A program made the position numbers and the translations under genes. A DNA stretch of 13,140 nucleotides from Fibrobacter sp. (lineage in GTDB: Bacteria; Fibrobacterota; Fibrobacteria; Fibrobacterales; Fibrobacteraceae), in NCBI GenBank assembly GCA_016295375.1, contig JAEDLI010000068.1:1-13140 (forward strand), read 5' to 3'. Positions 6,196 through 12,737 of this stretch are shown here, piece after piece (positions within the stretch are counted from its first letter, which is position 1; each line of letters opens with the position of its first letter). Under the pieces are notes generated by a model. That model saw only the letters and a program-made list of their open reading frames with translations. It did not search any database and was not told where the DNA came from.

Positions 6196-8859
6196 ATGTC
6201 AGAAGAATTGGTACCAGGAACGCAGTTCAAGAGCCTGATTGAGAAGGACATGCAGGATTGCTACTTGCGCTACTCTATGAGCGTGATTGTGGCCCGTGCC
6301 TTGCCCGATGCCCGAGACGGGTTCAAGCCGGTGCACCGCCGCGTCATGTTCAGCATGCATAAGCTGGGCGTGGTCCCCAACAAGCCGACGGTCAAGAGCG
6401 CCCGTATCGTGGGTGACGTTATCGGTAAGTACCACCCTCATGGAGACTCCGCCGTTTATGAGACCCTGGTCCGCATGGCCCAGGACTTCTCCCTGCGCTA
6501 CCCGTTGGTGTTTGGACAGGGAAACTTCGGCTCTATCGACGGCGACGGTGCCGCCGCCATGCGTTACACCGAAGCCAAGATGAACAACCTGGGCGCCCTG
6601 ATGCTGGAGGATCTGGAAAAGGACACCGTGGACATGGGCCCCAACTACGACGAGTCCCTGGAAGAGCCCTTGGTGCTTCCGTCTGCGCTCCCCAACATGT
6701 TGGTGAACGGCACTACGGGTATCGCCGTGGGTATGGCCACTTCCATGGCGCCCCACAATCTGCGCGAAATTGCAAACGCCATCCACGCGGTGGCTGAAAA
6801 TCCCGAAATTCCTGACGAAGACCTTTTGCAACTGGTGACGGGTCCCGATTTCCCGACAGGGGCCGTGATTTGCGGCCGCGCGGGCATCCGCGACGCCTAC
6901 CTGACGGGTCACGGTCGAGTGCGTGTGCGTGCCCGTACCGATATCGATACCGACAGCAAGGGCAAGCCCCGCATTATCGTCTCCGAAATTCCCTACATGG
7001 TGAACAAGGCCGAACTCTGCAAGAAGATTGCGGAACTGGTCCGCGAGAAGCGCGTGGACGGCATTACCGACATCCGCGACGAATCTAACCGCGAAGGCAT
7101 GCGGATTGTAATCGAACTGCGTAAGGATGCCGTTGCCGAAGTGGTGCTGAACAACCTGTACAAGAATACCCAGTTGCAGACCACCTTCAGCATCTACAAC
7201 CTGGCCTTGGTGAACAACCTGCCCAAGCTCTTGACCCTCAAGGAGCTGATTCAGGTGTACGTGGACCACCGTATGGACGTGATTACCCGCGCCACCCAGT
7301 TCGACTTGAAGAAGGCGGAAGCTCGCCTCCACATTATCGAGGGTCTGCGTATTGCCACCCAGAATATCGACGAGGTGGTGCAGATTATCAAGAACAGCAA
7401 GACTACGGAGTTGGCGAAGCAGAACCTGCAGGCCCGGTTCGACTTGGACGAAATCCAGTCTCAGGCCATCGTGGACATGCGCCTGGCCCAGCTTACGGGA
7501 CTGAACCTGGAAAAGCTGGAAGCGGAATACAACGAGCTTACCGCCACCGTGGCCGACCTGAAGGACATTCTCGCCAAGCGGGAACGCCGTATCGCCATCG
7601 TGCTTGAAAAGCTGGATGCCGTAGTGGCCAAGTTCGGCGACGAACGCCGCACTAGCATCGAAGATTCTGTAGATGACCTGGACTACGAAGACCTGATTGC
7701 CGAAGAGGAACAGGTGATTACCCTGAGCAAGGAAGGCTACATCAAGCGCCTGCCCATTGATACCTTCAAGGCCCAGAACCGCGGTGGCAAGGGAATTATC
7801 GGTGCGAGCCTCAAGGACGAGGACAACGTGGACCAGATTTTCACGGCCAGCACCCACAGCTACCTGCTTGTGTTCACCAACAAGGGCCGTGCCTACTGGA
7901 CCAAGGTTTACCGCCTGCCCGAAGGCACCCGCAACGGCAAGGGCCGCCCCATCATCAACTTCGTGGGACTTACCGAAGGCGAAAAGGTACAGGCCATTGT
8001 GCCGGTGCGCAAGTTCGGCGGGTTCTTCTGCCTGGTGTTTGCCACCAAGAAGGGTATCATCAACAAGATGGACCTGACCCTGTTCAGCCGCCCCCGCAAG
8101 GCCGGCGTGAACGCTATTCGCCTGGACGAAGACGACGAACTGGTGAAGGTGCAGCTGGTGGGCATGACCGAAGAGGAATACAAGGCTTCGCTGAATGCCA
8201 GCGATGCTGACGATGCCGTTGAGCAGGCCGTCGATGCGTCCGAAGCAGGCGAGGTTGCCGAAGGGGAGGACGGTTCCGAAGATGTTGAAGGCCGCCCGAT
8301 CCCGAAGGACCTGCTGATGCTTGCCACCCGGAACGGCCAGGCCCTGACGTTCCCCATTACCTGCTTCCGCCCCATGGGCCGTGGAACCCACGGCGTGCGC
8401 GGTATCAAGCTTGCCGAAGGCGACGAGGTGATTTCGCTCCTGTGGCTCAAGGCGGGCAACAAGGTGCTGACCATTACCGAAAACGGTTTCGGTAAGCGCA
8501 GTGAGCCGGGTACCTACCGCATTACCCGTCGTGGCGGCAAGGGCGTTATCAACCTGAAGGTCACCGACAAGATCGGTCCTGCCGTGTTCGTGGAAAGCGT
8601 CGCCGACGACTACGACTTGATTATCACCAGCCGCGAAGGCCAGGTGATCCGCATCAAGGCTGCCGACATCCGCCTCACGGGCCGTAACGCCCAGGGCGTG
8701 AAGGCCATCAGCCTCCGCGAAGGCGATGTGGTTCAGGATGCCACCGCGCTCCCCAGCGTGGAAGACATCGAGCAGGACAGCGCCGAGGCCAAGGAGACCT
8801 TTGACCACGTGGAAGGGGTTCAGGTAGAGGACGACTCCATCGAGAAGGACGAAGCGTAG
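6196..8859 (+). CDS. gyrA: DNA gyrase subunit A
   Basis: Breakage-reunion subunit of gyrase. With GyrB (not in this window) it introduces negative supercoils using ATP. 887 aa. The N-terminal winged-helix/tower part contains GKYHPHGDSAVYETLVRMAQ, with S85 and E89 at the quinolone-determining positions (E. coli S83, D87; both look wild-type), and catalytic Y124 in AAAMRYTEAK. The C-terminal beta-pinwheel starts around residue 510 and carries the GyrA-box QNRGGKG (527-533), which supports gyrase rather than topoisomerase IV ParC. Two acidic additions stand out: an approximately 40-residue Asp/Glu/Ala-rich insertion (about 660-698) between pinwheel blades, and an acidic tail (about 853-887). AGAGGA seven nt before the ATG is a good ribosome site. 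The gene follows surE by 12 nt, probably as one operon, and a terminator-like stem follows it. Confidence 0.98.
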   Translation: MSEELVPGTQFKSLIEKDMQDCYLRYSMSVIVARALPDARDGFKPVHRRVMFSMHKLGVVPNKPTVKSARIVGDVIGKYHPHGDSAVYETLVRMAQDFSLRYPLVFGQGNFGSIDGDGAAAMRYTEAKMNNLGALMLEDLEKDTVDMGPNYDESLEEPLVLPSALPNMLVNGTTGIAVGMATSMAPHNLREIANAIHAVAENPEIPDEDLLQLVTGPDFPTGAVICGRAGIRDAYLTGHGRVRVRARTDIDTDSKGKPRIIVSEIPYMVNKAELCKKIAELVREKRVDGITDIRDESNREGMRIVIELRKDAVAEVVLNNLYKNTQLQTTFSIYNLALVNNLPKLLTLKELIQVYVDHRMDVITRATQFDLKKAEARLHIIEGLRIATQNIDEVVQIIKNSKTTELAKQNLQARFDLDEIQSQAIVDMRLAQLTGLNLEKLEAEYNELTATVADLKDILAKRERRIAIVLEKLDAVVAKFGDERRTSIEDSVDDLDYEDLIAEEEQVITLSKEGYIKRLPIDTFKAQNRGGKGIIGASLKDEDNVDQIFTASTHSYLLVFTNKGRAYWTKVYRLPEGTRNGKGRPIINFVGLTEGEKVQAIVPVRKFGGFFCLVFATKKGIINKMDLTLFSRPRKAGVNAIRLDEDDELVKVQLVGMTEEEYKASLNASDADDAVEQAVDASEAGEVAEGEDGSEDVEGRPIPKDLLMLATRNGQALTFPITCFRPMGRGTHGVRGIKLAEGDEVISLLWLKAGNKVLTITENGFGKRSEPGTYRITRRGGKGVINLKVTDKIGPAVFVESVADDYDLIITSREGQVIRIKAADIRLTGRNAQGVKAISLREGDVVQDATALPSVEDIEQDSAEAKETFDHVEGVQVEDDSIEKDEA

Positions 8860-8884
8860 GACGTCATTCCGGTTGAATCTGTCC

Positions 8885-8923
8885 AAGTTGTCACCACGGA
8901 CATGGTGCCGGGGTCAACTTTTT
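8885..8923 (+). terminator. possible gyrA terminator
   Basis: AAGTTG (8885-8890) pairs with CAACTT (8915-8920), with an inner stem CACCA/TGGTG (8893-8897, 8903-8907). TTTTT ends the element. The stem is interrupted, so this is a moderate-quality intrinsic terminator 26 nt after the gyrA stop. Confidence 0.45.
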
Positions 8924-8935
8924 AGAACTCTTAAA

Positions 8936-9017
8936 AAAAACGCGAAAATCGCCCCAAAGTTGTCATGCCCGCGCAGGCGGGCATCTCCTTGATTCCATGA
9001 AAAACGCGAAAATCGCC
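8936..9017. repeat. 18-bp direct repeat flanking a 46-bp segment
   Basis: AAAAACGCGAAAATCGCC occurs identically at 8936-8953 and 9000-9017. The 46 bp between contain the ATGCCCGC/GCGGGCAT palindrome. The unit itself holds a short GCGA/TCGC fold. It lies between gyrA and the xylanase promoter. Confidence 0.75.
8965..8984. repeat. intergenic palindrome, TCATG...CATCT family, copy 1
   Basis: ATGCCCGC-GCAG-GCGGGCAT is a perfect 8-bp stem with a 4-nt loop, preceded by GTC and followed by CTCC. It shares its ends and layout with the palindromes at 10633 and 10711. It has no proper T-run and so is not a classical terminator. Confidence 0.6.
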
Positions 9018-9075
9018 ACCTTTATATAAATTTACGCACATTCCCGGTGACATCCGGGAAATTTTTGCTTATGTT

Positions 9076-9081
9076 TATATT
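9076..9081 (+). promoter_or_regulatory. candidate -10 box of the xylanase gene
   Basis: TATATT lies 28 nt before the ATG, giving a predicted leader of about 20 nt that contains the GAGGAG ribosome site. An alternative AT-rich box, TATATAAA, lies further up at about 9022-9029. No clear -35 is seen. Confidence 0.35.
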
Positions 9082-9109
9082 GGGATTGGATTCTGAAGAG
9101 GAGTTCAAT

Positions 9110-10627
9110 ATGAAAAAGGGATATTTTTCGGTCGGGACAGCTGCTCTGCTATCCCTTGGTCTTTTCACCTCAACATACGCCGCCGATGCCTGTAGTGATG
9201 CTATGGGCCATTCGGGTAATGGGACGAAAGTGAACGTCCAGTGCGGTAATGATGGTTCGTGTCAGGGTTTGAGTTCAATTTCTGGAACTCCTTGGGGATT
9301 GGAAGAATGGTACAGTGGTGGTGGAACAAACTCCATGACCTACTACAGCAATGGTACGTTCCAGGCTAGCTGGAGCGGTGCAGAAGACTACCTTGCTCGT
9401 GTAGGATACCAGTACAACAATGGTCTTGTTGATCATAAAACCAAACACTATGCCGTAGATTACAAGTACACTAAGACAAGCCAACATGCAGACTACGGTT
9501 ATATCGGCGTGTACGGTTGGACGAGAAACCCCGACGTGGAATACTACATCGTGGACGACTGGTATAGCAAACCGAATGAACAGTTTATCGGACCTAAGTT
9601 TGGTGAACTCAACGTTGATGGAGGTACTTATACCATCCATGCATTCGTACGTGACAATGAATACTCTAAGTTAGGACAATCCACGTTCCTACAGATTTTT
9701 AGCGTTCGTACAGAACCTCGCCAATGCGGTCATATCGATATCTCCGCCCATTTCAACAAGTGGGATGAACTTTTTAAGGGACAGACAGAAAATCTTCCGA
9801 CATCAAAGAATGGCCGTATGAATTATACGGTTGGTTTTGGTAAGTTGATGGAAGTGATGCTGATGAGTGAAGCTGGTGGCTCTGCTACGGGTTCCATTGA
9901 TTACACTTACTTCAATATGGTGGACAATGCTGACGGTTCTTCTACTACTTCCAGCGCCTCCATGAATCCCACAAGCTCCGCTTCTACCCCCACTTCTAGC
10001 GCTGCTGCACAGACCGCTGTAGGAACTTTGCCCGGAAAGATTGAATTCGAAGACTACCAGAACAAGGACGGCGGCTTCACCAATGGCGGAACTTACCTGG
10101 GAGACATTGAACCCGGTAACTGGGCCGAATATACGGTGAACGTTACCTATACCGGAACCTATACCTTTGAACTCTCCGCCGCCAGAGGCGATGACCAGGA
10201 TCGCACCACTTCCATTGACCTCGTCGTAGATGGGACAAACGTGGGCACGATTTCGGATATCCTGACAGACGGTTGGGATGACTACAAGTCCTTCACCGGG
10301 GTGACCACGTCCCTTTCCGCAGGGACCCACACCCTCCGTGTGGAATTTACTGGCGGCTATGTGAATGTGGACAACATCACCTTCACCGAAAAGGATGTGG
10401 ACAAGGGCTCCAAGTACGAACCGCCTGCATCCATCCGCAATGTCCACCTGTCCTTAGATAACGATAAGTCCGTGCAGGTGTTCGACATACAGGGCCGTAA
10501 TTTGGGCCGTTTGAGTGTCGCCGCAGGCGCTTCTCTCCAGGATGCACTATTCGCAAGGTTCCACAAGTCCGGCGTCTACCTGGTCAAGCAGGGTGGCCAG
10601 ATGACCAGAGTCCGCGTTACTCGTTAA
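9110..10627 (+). CDS. secreted GH11 endo-1,4-beta-xylanase with CBM6 and T9SS-like C-terminal domain
   Basis: Predicted to cut beta-1,4-xylan outside the cell. 505 aa. Signal peptide 1-24 (STYA/AD). GH11 domain about 52-272: nucleophile E144 in NPDVEYYIVDDW and acid/base E254 in LMSEAGGSATGS. Ser/Thr/Ala linker about 275-305. CBM6 about 307-426, from GKIEFEDY to VNVDNITF, a module that binds xylan or cellulose chains. C-terminal ~55 residues (VQVFDIQGRNLG...GVYLVKQGG...RVRVTR) resemble a type A T9SS sorting domain. The thumb loop lacks the usual PSIxG (here YSKLGQSTF), and the acid/base segment is also divergent. The ATG at 9110 is preferred to an in-frame GTG at 9047: a Lys-Lys signal peptide starts there, and GAGGAG precedes it by 7 nt. 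By hand count, two 60-base samples of the GH11 part have 27 and 26 G+C, against 32 in a CBM6 sample, hinting at different domain histories. Confidence 0.93.
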   Translation: MKKGYFSVGTAALLSLGLFTSTYAADACSDAMGHSGNGTKVNVQCGNDGSCQGLSSISGTPWGLEEWYSGGGTNSMTYYSNGTFQASWSGAEDYLARVGYQYNNGLVDHKTKHYAVDYKYTKTSQHADYGYIGVYGWTRNPDVEYYIVDDWYSKPNEQFIGPKFGELNVDGGTYTIHAFVRDNEYSKLGQSTFLQIFSVRTEPRQCGHIDISAHFNKWDELFKGQTENLPTSKNGRMNYTVGFGKLMEVMLMSEAGGSATGSIDYTYFNMVDNADGSSTTSSASMNPTSSASTPTSSAAAQTAVGTLPGKIEFEDYQNKDGGFTNGGTYLGDIEPGNWAEYTVNVTYTGTYTFELSAARGDDQDRTTSIDLVVDGTNVGTISDILTDGWDDYKSFTGVTTSLSAGTHTLRVEFTGGYVNVDNITFTEKDVDKGSKYEPPASIRNVHLSLDNDKSVQVFDIQGRNLGRLSVAAGASLQDALFARFHKSGVYLVKQGGQMTRVRVTR

Positions 10628-10632
10628 TTTTC

Positions 10633-10653
10633 ATGCCGCACTCGATGCGGCAT
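10633..10653. repeat. intergenic palindrome, TCATG...CATCT family, copy 2
   Basis: ATGCCGCA-CTCGA-TGCGGCAT is a perfect 8-bp stem with a 5-nt loop, preceded by TTC and followed by CTCTTTTA. It starts 6 nt after the xylanase stop, so it may also help terminate or protect that mRNA. Confidence 0.6.
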
Positions 10654-10667
10654 CTCTTTTATCATAC

Positions 10668-10701
10668 AAAAAAAGTCACGGCAAAAGCGTGGCTTTTTTT
10701 T
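10668..10701. terminator. bidirectional intrinsic terminator
   Basis: AAAAAAAGTCACG (10668-10680) pairs with CGTGGCTTTTTTT (10688-10700) through 13 bp with one T-G wobble and a 7-nt loop. The plus strand ends in eight T, and the minus strand in seven T. It sits between the convergent xylanase and hypothetical genes and can serve both. Confidence 0.85.
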
Positions 10702-10710
10702 CAAGACGTC

Positions 10711-10731
10711 ATGGCGAGCTTGACTCGCCAT
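10711..10731. repeat. intergenic palindrome, TCATG...CATCT family, copy 3
   Basis: ATGGCGAG-CTTGA-CTCGCCAT is a perfect 8-bp stem with a 5-nt loop, preceded by GTC and followed by CTGG. It ends 5 bp before the stop codon of the minus-strand hypothetical gene. Confidence 0.6.
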
Positions 10732-10736
10732 CTGGA

Positions 10737-11423
10737 CTATTTTTTCTTGCTTTTAGACTTTGCGGTCTTTTTTCCACCTTTCGGGGGGTGAGCCGCAATC
10801 TTCTTCACGCTCTTGTCAGCTTCTTCTTCGGCCTTGAACATGGCTTCGATGGCTTCCAGAGCGCCGTTGGGGTCTTCCTCGATGATTTCGGAGGCTTCGT
10901 CCACCAGTTCGGCAAACTTGTCGTACCAGTCGGCAAAGATTTCCACTTCCAGGCGGTCCACGCCGGGAACCGTGAGGCGGGCGCCACAGCATTCGCCGAT
11001 ACGGTCGAGATACTTGGCCATCTGGGGCTTCAGGAGGGTCAGGTCCAGACCGTCCAGGTCTTCGGGCTCGAACCAGACGCCGTCCACATCGGAATCGTCG
11101 TCGTCCTTTGCCTTCTTGCCTTTCTTGCCTTCGCACTTGCACTGACCGTCGCAGCAGCAGTCGTCGTTGCCGTACAGCGCCATGTATTCTTCGTCGTCCA
11201 TACCGCTGTCGTAGTAGAACTCGTCATCTTCGAGGTAGAGTTCTTCTACGAAGATTCCCTTGGCGCCCAGCGTCTTGGCTGCAGCGATGAATTCCTTGAG
11301 ATCGCCACCGAAGTAGCGTGTGGAGGCGGCTTCCTCGTTCAGGGTCTGAACGGGAATGGGGGAGAGCTTCTGCTTCTTGATGTAGTCGCAGATGATTTCG
11401 CTAATGGATTTATTCTTTGCCAT
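10737..11423 (-). CDS. hypothetical protein with Cys cluster, acidic core and Lys-rich tail
   Basis: I do not recognise this 228-aa protein. There is no signal peptide or membrane segment, so it is probably cytoplasmic. Residues 1-60 look like a small helical domain (SISEIICDYIKK...GGDLKEFIAAAKTLGAKGIFVEEL). Next is an acidic stretch, then a cluster C89 C90 C91 x3 C95 x C97 flanked by GKKGKKAKDDDDSD; C145/C146 form a second pair. Residues 158-205 are acidic and probably helical (EIFADWYDKFAELVDEASEIIEE). The last ~25 residues are Lys/Ala/Ser-rich. The cysteines could bind a metal or cluster, but this is inference. AGGAG six nt before the ATG at 11423 supports the start. It lies 161 bp downstream of dapA on the same strand, across a repeat block, so co-transcription is uncertain. 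Ends at a shared bidirectional terminator. Confidence 0.8.
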   Translation of the reverse strand: MAKNKSISEIICDYIKKQKLSPIPVQTLNEEAASTRYFGGDLKEFIAAAKTLGAKGIFVEELYLEDDEFYYDSGMDDEEYMALYGNDDCCCDGQCKCEGKKGKKAKDDDDSDVDGVWFEPEDLDGLDLTLLKPQMAKYLDRIGECCGARLTVPGVDRLEVEIFADWYDKFAELVDEASEIIEEDPNGALEAIEAMFKAEEEADKSVKKIAAHPPKGGKKTAKSKSKKK

Positions 11424-11445
11424 GGGATTCTCCTGTTAAAAAGGT

Positions 11446-11574
11446 TTGAGGTTTGAGGTCGTTTCGCTTTGAGGTCGGTCGCCGGAGGCTCCCTTTGGGT
11501 AAAACATCTCGTACTTTATTTTACCTCAGAGCATCCGCAGGATGCGACCTCACTCCTCAAAGCACCGTAGGTGC
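11446..11574. repeat. TTGAGGT/ACCTCA repeat block with mini-hairpins
   Basis: TTGAGGT occurs at 11446, 11453 and 11469; the inverse ACCTCA occurs at 11523 and 11547. Between and after them are small perfect hairpins: GGTAAAA/TTTTACC (11498-11504, 11519-11525), GCATCC-GCA-GGATGC (11531-11545) and GCACC-GTA-GGTGC (11562-11574). The block fills almost the whole gap between dapA and the hypothetical gene. It could terminate dapA transcription and looks like a dispersed, modular intergenic repeat. Confidence 0.55.
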
Positions 11575-11584
11575 GAGCCCATTC

Positions 11585-12541
11585 CTAAACGTGGTACTTC
11601 TTCAGGCTTTCCGCCTTTTCGTTGATGAGCTTCATGATGCGGGCCACGGCTTCGTCACCGCGGGCGGTATCCTTCACGCTCGTCATCGGCTGGAAGAGCG
11701 GGCTGTTGAACATGGTTCCGAGAGGAATCGGGTTCTTGCGGCAGAAGGTCGCTTCCACGTAGTCGCGGGCGGCGTCCTGCAGGTCGTCGCACTTCTGGAA
11801 CTCGCCCTTCTGGAAAGCCCTGTAGAGGTCCACGAAAATCTTTGCCGCTTCGGGAATGTTCGCCGTAGCGCTCACGAGGCCCGTGCCGCCCATTTCGAGC
11901 ATGTCGATGAAGAATCCGTCTTCGCCGCTCAGAACGGCAAAGTCGTTGTTCTTGGTTTCGTTAATCACACGCTTCGTGTCTTCGTGGAACTTTTCGCCGA
12001 TACGGAAATCGACCGCCTGCTTGAGTCCGATGATGTTCTTGTCTTCGGAAAGGGCGATGAGGGTGTCGGGGTGGACGTAGCTGGCGGTACGGCCCGGCAC
12101 GTTGTAGATGATAATCTTCGCGCCCGTTTCGGAGCTGAGCGTCTTGAAGTGCTTCTCGATGCCTTCCTGGGAGGGGTTGTTGTAGTAGCCCGTGACGCAG
12201 AGGACCGGGACTTCCGCAATCTTCAACACTTCTTCGATCATCTCGACCGATTCGCGGGTGCAGTTGCTGCCTGCGCCTGCAATCACGGGCACGCGGCCGT
12301 CCACGTAGTCCAGCGTGAACTTGATGATGTCGAGGTGCTGCTTGTGGGTGACCGTCGCACTCTGGCCCGTGGTACCCACGGGAAGAATGCCGGAAACGCC
12401 GGAGGCGATAAGGTCGTCAATCATCTTTTCCATCTTCTTGTAGTCGACGGAGTTGCGGAGACACTTGGGATCGTCGTCCATCAGCGGGGTGAACAACGCG
12501 GGAAAAACACCAGTAAGTTGAGAAGCTTTTGTAATCTGCAT
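11585..12541 (-). CDS. dapA: 4-hydroxy-tetrahydrodipicolinate synthase (DapA family)
   Basis: Condenses pyruvate with aspartate semialdehyde, the first committed step to diaminopimelate and lysine; cytoplasmic TIM barrel. 318 aa, some 25 longer than the E. coli enzyme. Schiff-base Lys K174 in IIGLKQA; proton-relay residues T57/T58 (GTTG), Y120 (GYYNNPSQEG) and Y146 (YNVPGRT); R151 is the expected carboxylate-binding Arg (E. coli R138). The normally conserved Glu of GTTGE is Gln60 here. These motifs favour DapA over N-acetylneuraminate lyase, but other class I aldolases of this family remain possible. The ATG at 12541 has no Shine-Dalgarno; TATATT ends 9 nt before it. Divergent from the lipoprotein gene. 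Confidence 0.9.
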   Translation of the reverse strand: MQITKASQLTGVFPALFTPLMDDDPKCLRNSVDYKKMEKMIDDLIASGVSGILPVGTTGQSATVTHKQHLDIIKFTLDYVDGRVPVIAGAGSNCTRESVEMIEEVLKIAEVPVLCVTGYYNNPSQEGIEKHFKTLSSETGAKIIIYNVPGRTASYVHPDTLIALSEDKNIIGLKQAVDFRIGEKFHEDTKRVINETKNNDFAVLSGEDGFFIDMLEMGGTGLVSATANIPEAAKIFVDLYRAFQKGEFQKCDDLQDAARDYVEATFCRKNPIPLGTMFNSPLFQPMTSVKDTARGDEAVARIMKLINEKAESLKKYHV

Positions 12542-12550
12542 AGTGGCCTA

Positions 12551-12556
12551 AATATA
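12551..12556 (-). promoter_or_regulatory. -10 box of dapA
   Basis: TATATTTA on the minus strand, with the hexamer ending 9 nt before the ATG, as in ffh and surE. A TTTGG further up (12583-12579) might be the upstream element, though its spacing of about 22 nt is long. Predicts a leaderless or nearly leaderless mRNA. Confidence 0.45.
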
Positions 12557-12706
12557 TAAAAGTCCAGGGATTGGTACGCCAAATTAAAAAAAAAGAATGC
12601 TTGGTAGGCAGCAAAGTAGACCCTTTGAAAAAAAATGTTCAGAATATCCTTGAACTAGGGAATGACAGGGCTTTTTTTGAAAAATTTTCTATGTTCTGGG
12701 AGGAAA

Positions 12707-12713
12707 TATTTTG
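12707..12713 (+). promoter_or_regulatory. candidate -10 box of the repeat lipoprotein gene
   Basis: TATTTTG lies 24 nt before the ATG, giving a leader of about 18 nt with the GAGGAGG ribosome site. This is one base short of TAnnTTTG, and other AT-rich boxes upstream (for example TATGTT at 12690) are alternatives. The remaining bases from 12557 to 12706 show no gene I can support. Confidence 0.3.
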
Positions 12714-12737
12714 TTCTACCCCTAGAGGAGGACTGTT

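Noticed and set aside
6199..8886. 895-codon open frame antisense to gyrA
   Set aside because: It mirrors gyrA over its full length, and its His/Val/Leu-rich translation resembles no family. Strong codon bias in gyrA (few stop-complementing codons) explains it.
9047..9109. N-terminal extension of the xylanase from GTG at 9047
   Set aside because: It would put 21 residues ahead of a good signal peptide and cover the -10 candidate and the GAGGAG ribosome site of the ATG at 9110.
11453..12559. 368-codon plus-strand frame over dapA
   Set aside because: Antisense shadow of dapA with no recognisable domain.
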